Position numbers and translations under genes: made by a program
Notes under the pieces: model-generated
Databases searched by the model: none
What the model was told of the DNA's origin: nothing
Seen by the model: only the letters and a program-made list of their open reading frames with translations
Shown here: positions 60,659-64,000 of the stretch, in pieces
Layout: each line of letters starts with the position of its first letter
How positions within the stretch are numbered: the stretch's first letter is position 1
From: Candidatus Roizmanbacteria bacterium UBA1450
GTDB taxonomy: Bacteria > Patescibacteriota > Microgenomatia > UBA1406 > GWC2-37-13
Direction of reading: 5' to 3'
Length of the DNA stretch: 64,000 nucleotides
NCBI GenBank assembly: GCA_002329205.1
Contig: DCTC01000002.1
Coordinates: forward strand, 310,001 to 374,000

Positions 60659-61165
60659 TCAAATTTTGAAAAGCAGCTTGCGCTGATGTTCTTCGATATT
60701 AGTGAAATCGTCTGAAAGCTCGATCAATTCTTTGTTTGCCGTCCTTTTAAAGGCGACAATTTCTACCAGACATCCCAACGCCTGTTGGAGATAATTTACT
60801 ACCGGTTTGAAATCACCGTCTCCGGTGACGAGAATTATTGAATCTACTTTGTTGCCGAGTCGGATGGCGTCCATCGCGATTCCCAGGTCCCAATCACCTT
60901 TTTTCGCACCTCCATAAAATGTCTGCAACGGTTTTTCCTTTACTTCAAAGCCGGCTTCATGCAATGCATTGAAAAAAACATTTTCTTTCGTGTCATCAGC
61001 ATTGATCACATACGCAATTGCCCGAACAAGTATTCTGTCCTGGACTACCTGATGAAGTAGATTTTTGTAATTCACGCGTGAGTTGTAGAGGTTTTTACCG
61101 GAGTAATACAGATTCTGTACATCGACGAGAACTGCAACCCGCTGGTCAATATTTTTAACAATCAT
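60659..61165 (-). CDS. NYN-domain (LabA/DUF88) putative ribonuclease
   Basis: The protein has 168 residues. 'VAVLVDVQNLYYSGKN' and 'SIILVTGDGDFKPVVNYLQ' carry the conserved Asp residues of the NYN/PIN-like nuclease fold, and 'KKGDWDLGIAMDAI' supplies another. A role in RNA turnover is expected. TATACT lies 7 nt before the ATG. No partner is evident. Confidence 0.9.
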   Translation of the reverse strand: MIVKNIDQRVAVLVDVQNLYYSGKNLYNSRVNYKNLLHQVVQDRILVRAIAYVINADDTKENVFFNALHEAGFEVKEKPLQTFYGGAKKGDWDLGIAMDAIRLGNKVDSIILVTGDGDFKPVVNYLQQALGCLVEIVAFKRTANKELIELSDDFTNIEEHQRKLLFKI

Positions 61166-61219
61166 AGTAGATAGTATAAGCTATGAATCAGAAAGTATAA
61201 AGAGAAAGTAACTGAAACA

Positions 61220-62464
61220 TCATTGTTCTGCTACGGGTGATAGAGAAGGTTTCGGAGTAGGAGAAGGCGTAATACCCTGTTTCATGTTTTGAATTTCCTT
61301 TCTGACAGCATCCCATTTATCAATTCCTTCTTTCGGTACGAGAATATACCCGCCATAATCAGAGTAATCGTCTGCAAGAAATTTGTCAGTCAGAACAAGT
61401 GAGTCGACTGTATAGCTGTTTGCATTCCGTCCTTCGAGAAGTAGTTTGTTGAGCTCCGAGAGCGGAAGGTCCGTTTTGATATGCAGCTCAAGTTCATCAA
61501 GCAGAGGAATTATTTTCGGGATAAAACCAATACCGAGAATTTTTTTCTTTGCCGCTTCTATCACATTCTGCTGGCGTTGTGCACGATTAAAGTCCCCACC
61601 GTCCTGCAGTGCATGTCGGGAACGTGCATATTTGAGTGCCGTCTCGCCGTCCATATGAGTTTCACCAGCATCAAAATGAAGTACTTCATATCGGCAAGGA
61701 AAAGCAATCGGGGGACGCTCTTTTATATCTTTGAAGAATTCTTCCAGCTCAGGTTTCTCTTCAAATAGTTTTTTTTGATCTTCTTCAGACATTTCCTTAT
61801 TGATAATCGGTTCAATTTGTTTGAATTCTTCATCGCGTCCGCACAAATCATTCATTTTTTCTTCGATAGGGTATTCATAATCGGTAAAGGTTTTCTCAAC
61901 CATAATATCAACACCGCCCAGTGTATCGATAGTTTTCACAAAACCTTCAAAATCAATTGCAGCGAATGCGTCTATTTTGAGACCGGTTATGTCTTCGACT
62001 GCTTTTTTGAGAAGGCCTGACGGGTTATCTTCGGTAAGCAAACGAGTATCTGCAGCTGGATAGTTCTGGGGGGAAATCCCCATTTGGTAGAGTGCATTAA
62101 TTTTACTGTGAAACTTCTCACCATTTTTAGTAGGTACTTTGACCCAAATATCACGAGGAAGAGAAACGAGAATTGCCTTTTTTGCTTTGAGATCAACGTT
62201 TGCAACCATAATAGAATCAGTCAGGTAGGTCCCTTCGTGTCGTCCGCCTCCGTAGCCGAGCAGTAAAAATGTATATTCCGTTTTTTCTTCTTTTTTTATC
62301 TCGTTTGGCGTCTCCTGGGCTTCTGTATGTATTGCATTATAAAAATCCAGAAAACGAGCAAAGACGAGCCCTGTTGACACAAGAAGAACAATCCCCAGTG
62401 AGACAAGGGATAATTTGAAATATTTATTTTTATTTTCTATCCGTTTGAGTCGTGAAGGCGACAT
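61220..62464 (-). CDS. LytR-CpsA-Psr (LCP) family glycopolymer transferase
   Basis: LCP enzymes attach secondary polymers to peptidoglycan outside the cell. There is an N-terminal membrane helix (about 18-38), then the LCP domain with 'FLLLGYGGGRHEGTYLTDSI' (D-T/S motif), 'SLPRDIWVKVP' (pyrophosphate-binding Arg), and 'ALKYARSRHALQDGGDFNRA' near the end. The C-terminal tail is Ser/Pro/Thr-rich. It has 414 residues. A TATAAT box lies about 18 nt upstream. It fits with the wall genes at the window start. Confidence 0.93.
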   Translation of the reverse strand: MSPSRLKRIENKNKYFKLSLVSLGIVLLVSTGLVFARFLDFYNAIHTEAQETPNEIKKEEKTEYTFLLLGYGGGRHEGTYLTDSIMVANVDLKAKKAILVSLPRDIWVKVPTKNGEKFHSKINALYQMGISPQNYPAADTRLLTEDNPSGLLKKAVEDITGLKIDAFAAIDFEGFVKTIDTLGGVDIMVEKTFTDYEYPIEEKMNDLCGRDEEFKQIEPIINKEMSEEDQKKLFEEKPELEEFFKDIKERPPIAFPCRYEVLHFDAGETHMDGETALKYARSRHALQDGGDFNRAQRQQNVIEAAKKKILGIGFIPKIIPLLDELELHIKTDLPLSELNKLLLEGRNANSYTVDSLVLTDKFLADDYSDYGGYILVPKEGIDKWDAVRKEIQNMKQGITPSPTPKPSLSPVAEQ

Positions 62465-62500
62465 ATGAAATGTGTGTGACGTATTATACTTGATGATAAC

Positions 62501-63148
62501 CTATAATTGTATGATTGATCGGACAAAAAGACTTCTGTGCCAGGGAGTAATACCATATTGCCGGATTGCTCGCCTATGAACCTGTGTCCCGTATCCTTTA
62601 TTCTTTTCCCAATGATAATGTGGGAACTGATTTGCAAGTCGGGTCATGAATCCATCACGGTCTACTTTAGCCAGGATGGATGCTGCGGCAATTGTAATAC
62701 TTGCTGCATCCCCTTTTACTAGAGAAATGGTGTGAACCTCTTCACTATATGGTATCTTGTCCACTGCTGGTCCGTCAACAAGAAACGTAAATGTATCATG
62801 GGGAAAGTCTAAACGGCAAAGAGAAAGAATTTTTGTCGCAGCCAGCCGCCAGGAGTCCATTATGCCTATTGAATTTATTGTAGGGACACTTACGGAGACT
62901 GTATATCGATGCGACGTACGTTTTTGAATTTGTTCTGCAAGTTGTTTTCGCCTTTTTTCACTCAATTTTTTCGAATCATCTATACCAAGAGATAACCATT
63001 CTTTACGAGCGGCTGTATCATGTACCGGTCTCATACATACTGCTCCTAGGGTGAGTGGACCGGCCAGACAACCCCTTCCGACTTCATCAATCCCCACAAC
63101 AGTATGACCATTTTTCCACAAAGGTATTTCATATTCAAAAGAAGTCAT
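62501..63148 (-). CDS. rnhB: Ribonuclease HII
   Basis: RNase HII removes ribonucleotides from DNA and RNA-DNA hybrids. 'VVGIDEVGRGCLAGPLT' holds the first Asp-Glu pair, 'DDSKKLSEKRR' and 'DGPAVDKI' follow, and 'KGDAASITIAAASILAKV' carries the next Asp residues. The ATG at 63148 ('MTSFEYEIPLW') is chosen because the upstream in-frame part is hydrophobic and unconserved and because TATACT lies 5 nt before it. It has 215 residues, normal for the family. Confidence 0.95.
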   Translation of the reverse strand: MTSFEYEIPLWKNGHTVVGIDEVGRGCLAGPLTLGAVCMRPVHDTAARKEWLSLGIDDSKKLSEKRRKQLAEQIQKRTSHRYTVSVSVPTINSIGIMDSWRLAATKILSLCRLDFPHDTFTFLVDGPAVDKIPYSEEVHTISLVKGDAASITIAAASILAKVDRDGFMTRLANQFPHYHWEKNKGYGTQVHRRAIRQYGITPWHRSLFVRSIIQL

Positions 63149-63206
63149 AAAACAGTATAACAAGAACAGTTCAACATGTAGGATAGAAACAAATAAGCCT
63201 ATAGCA

Positions 63207-63234
63207 TTGAAATATACTTTATTTACTGTATAAT
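63207..63234 (+). promoter_or_regulatory. Promoter
   Basis: TTGAAA (63207-63212) and TATAAT (63229-63234) are 16 bp apart. This would start transcription near 63241 toward the small membrane protein gene and the structured element after it. Confidence 0.6.
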
Positions 63235-63270
63235 ATACATATTGATTACATATGGATATCAATGTAGACT

Positions 63271-63570
63271 ATGTACATGCTCGTCGGACATATTGACTTG
63301 ATTCTTCAAGACAATCTGCCCCACGACCAACCGATCTCTTTGCCTTGGGGAGGCACGGACAGAAAGAGATACCGATCACATAATTTCTTTCCAACAAGAT
63401 GGAGAAGCATAATGGTGATTGTCATTTTGGGAGCTGCGGGATACCTATGTGTCTCGGCAATTGCTACTGTCGTAATTCTCTGTTCGTGTGTAGTTGCTGC
63501 ACGAACGGACGAAGCAATGTCAGAATCATTGATTCAGCATCGGCTGACAACCGTTCAGGTTGTGAGCTAG
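63271..63570 (+). CDS. Possible small membrane protein
   Basis: This predicted protein has up to 99 residues with one hydrophobic helix (about 47-72). No family is recognised. The start could be 63271 or 63277. It is supported by the promoter just upstream and the terminator-like structure downstream, but coding quality is modest, and the transcript could instead be non-coding. Confidence 0.4.
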   Translation: MYMLVGHIDLILQDNLPHDQPISLPWGGTDRKRYRSHNFFPTRWRSIMVIVILGAAGYLCVSAIATVVILCSCVVAARTDEAMSESLIQHRLTTVQVVS

Positions 63571-63576
63571 TACTGT

Positions 63577-63699
63577 CTGCCTGACTGTCCCAGGCAGATA
63601 AAACAGCCTTCTCCGGGTTCTGGAGTGTTATTTCAGGGAACTGCTCCCGAAAAATAATTCTTCGGATACAGCATCAGCTGTACCCGGAGAAGGCTTTTA
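63577..63699 (+). ncRNA. Structured RNA element ending in a terminator-like stem
   Basis: A 7-bp hairpin (TCTGCCT/AGGCAGA, about 63577-63600) is followed by a perfect 14-bp stem, agccttctccgggt (63605-63618) with 63682-63695, ending in a short T run. Inside are further hairpins (TACAGC-ATCA-GCTGTA at about 63667-63682, overlapping the outer stem by a base; GGGA/TCCC near 63636-63648). The shape is a multi-branched junction, more complex than a normal terminator. It may end the upstream message or act as an RNA on its own. Confidence 0.5.
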
Positions 63700-63746
63700 T
63701 CCAAAATAATCTATCAGAATAATATTCAATTATGTATAATAAACAC

Positions 63747-64000
63747 ATGATAGCGGCAATTCGCGATAAAGACGGCACAAAACTTACCGGAAGTCAGATT
63801 ATCGATAAACTATTCGGCCGGATATCACAAGTACTTCTTGAGATTGAAATGTATATTCTATTTATCTTCGGCTGGTTTCCGCTCAGTTTTTTCCGGATGC
63901 TTCTGTTTCGAATTGCTGGTATATCTATCGGGAAGAATACTATTATCAACATGGGCGCACGTATTTATGATCCATCCAATATTCAGATAGGTGATGATTG
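63747..64000 (+). CDS. Hexapeptide-repeat acyltransferase, 3'-truncated by window edge
   Basis: The open frame runs from ATG 63747 to the window end without a stop. The start reads 'MIAAIRDKDGTKLTGSQI', then a hydrophobic helix ('MYILFIFGWFPLSFFRML'), and 'GISIGKNTIINMGARIYDP' begins a left-handed beta-helix as in WbbJ/LacA-type O-acetyltransferases. A surface-polysaccharide role is likely. TATAAT (63735-63740) is 6 nt before the ATG. Confidence 0.8.
   Translation, partial: MIAAIRDKDGTKLTGSQIIDKLFGRISQVLLEIEMYILFIFGWFPLSFFRMLLFRIAGISIGKNTIINMGARIYDPSNIQIGDD

Overview
The window looks like a chromosomal segment of a Candidate Phyla Radiation (Patescibacteria) bacterium, most likely Microgenomates-like. 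This is inferred from shortened core enzymes, a fragmented dcw/peptidoglycan cluster, many small orphan proteins, surface proteins with Ser/Pro/Thr-rich linkers, a CKxGGW-type secreted C-terminus, and a dominant leaderless promoter style (TATAAT-like -10 box 5-10 nt before the start codon). No rRNA, tRNA, CRISPR array, insertion sequence or integrase was recognised.

Region 1 (1-16.2 kb) is mostly cell-wall synthesis: mraZ (cut by the window start), rsmH, an FtsL-like protein, a division transpeptidase, murE and pgeF. A kup potassium transporter of different base composition follows, behind a roughly 400-nt structured leader. Then come dedA, murC, murB, murA, a GlmU-like enzyme, and the tight yvcK-dgkA-mraY set. 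Together these supply UDP-MurNAc precursors, lipid I, transpeptidation and its control.

Region 2 (16.2-30.7 kb) holds surface and secreted proteins (an LPETG-type tail protein, a five-repeat secreted protein, a CKxGGW protein), tpiA, a UvrD/PcrA helicase, a KamA/EpmB radical-SAM enzyme, a GerMN protein and a HAD phosphatase. It also has a candidate structured ncRNA, lexA with two clear operators, and a run of orphan genes, some with peptidase-like or nuclease-like motifs.

Region 3 (30.7-44.2 kb) has three paralogous small membrane proteins with two cysteines exactly 39 residues apart. They are interleaved with a DUF2905 protein, a Ca/Na antiporter, a JAMM-like protein and an ADP-ribosyltransferase-like protein. 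Next is a type I restriction-modification operon, hsdM-AAA ATPase-hsdS-hsdR, and a DUF1697 gene.

Region 4 (44.2-64 kb) mixes small orphans with recognisable genes: a SAM-riboswitch-like leader before an unknown gene, a second GerMN protein, a DUF892 ferritin-like protein, an FtsK-like protein lacking its motor, a subtilase, a frameshifted PH-domain gene, DoxX, a DUF45 metallopeptidase, TspO, upp, a cyclophilin, a NYN protein, an LCP ligase, rnhB and an acyltransferase cut by the window end.

Two expression styles coexist. Most genes look leaderless. A minority, often higher in GC and small or secreted, have a Shine-Dalgarno sequence and in several cases a structured 5' leader. Base-composition statements are by eye and unmeasured.
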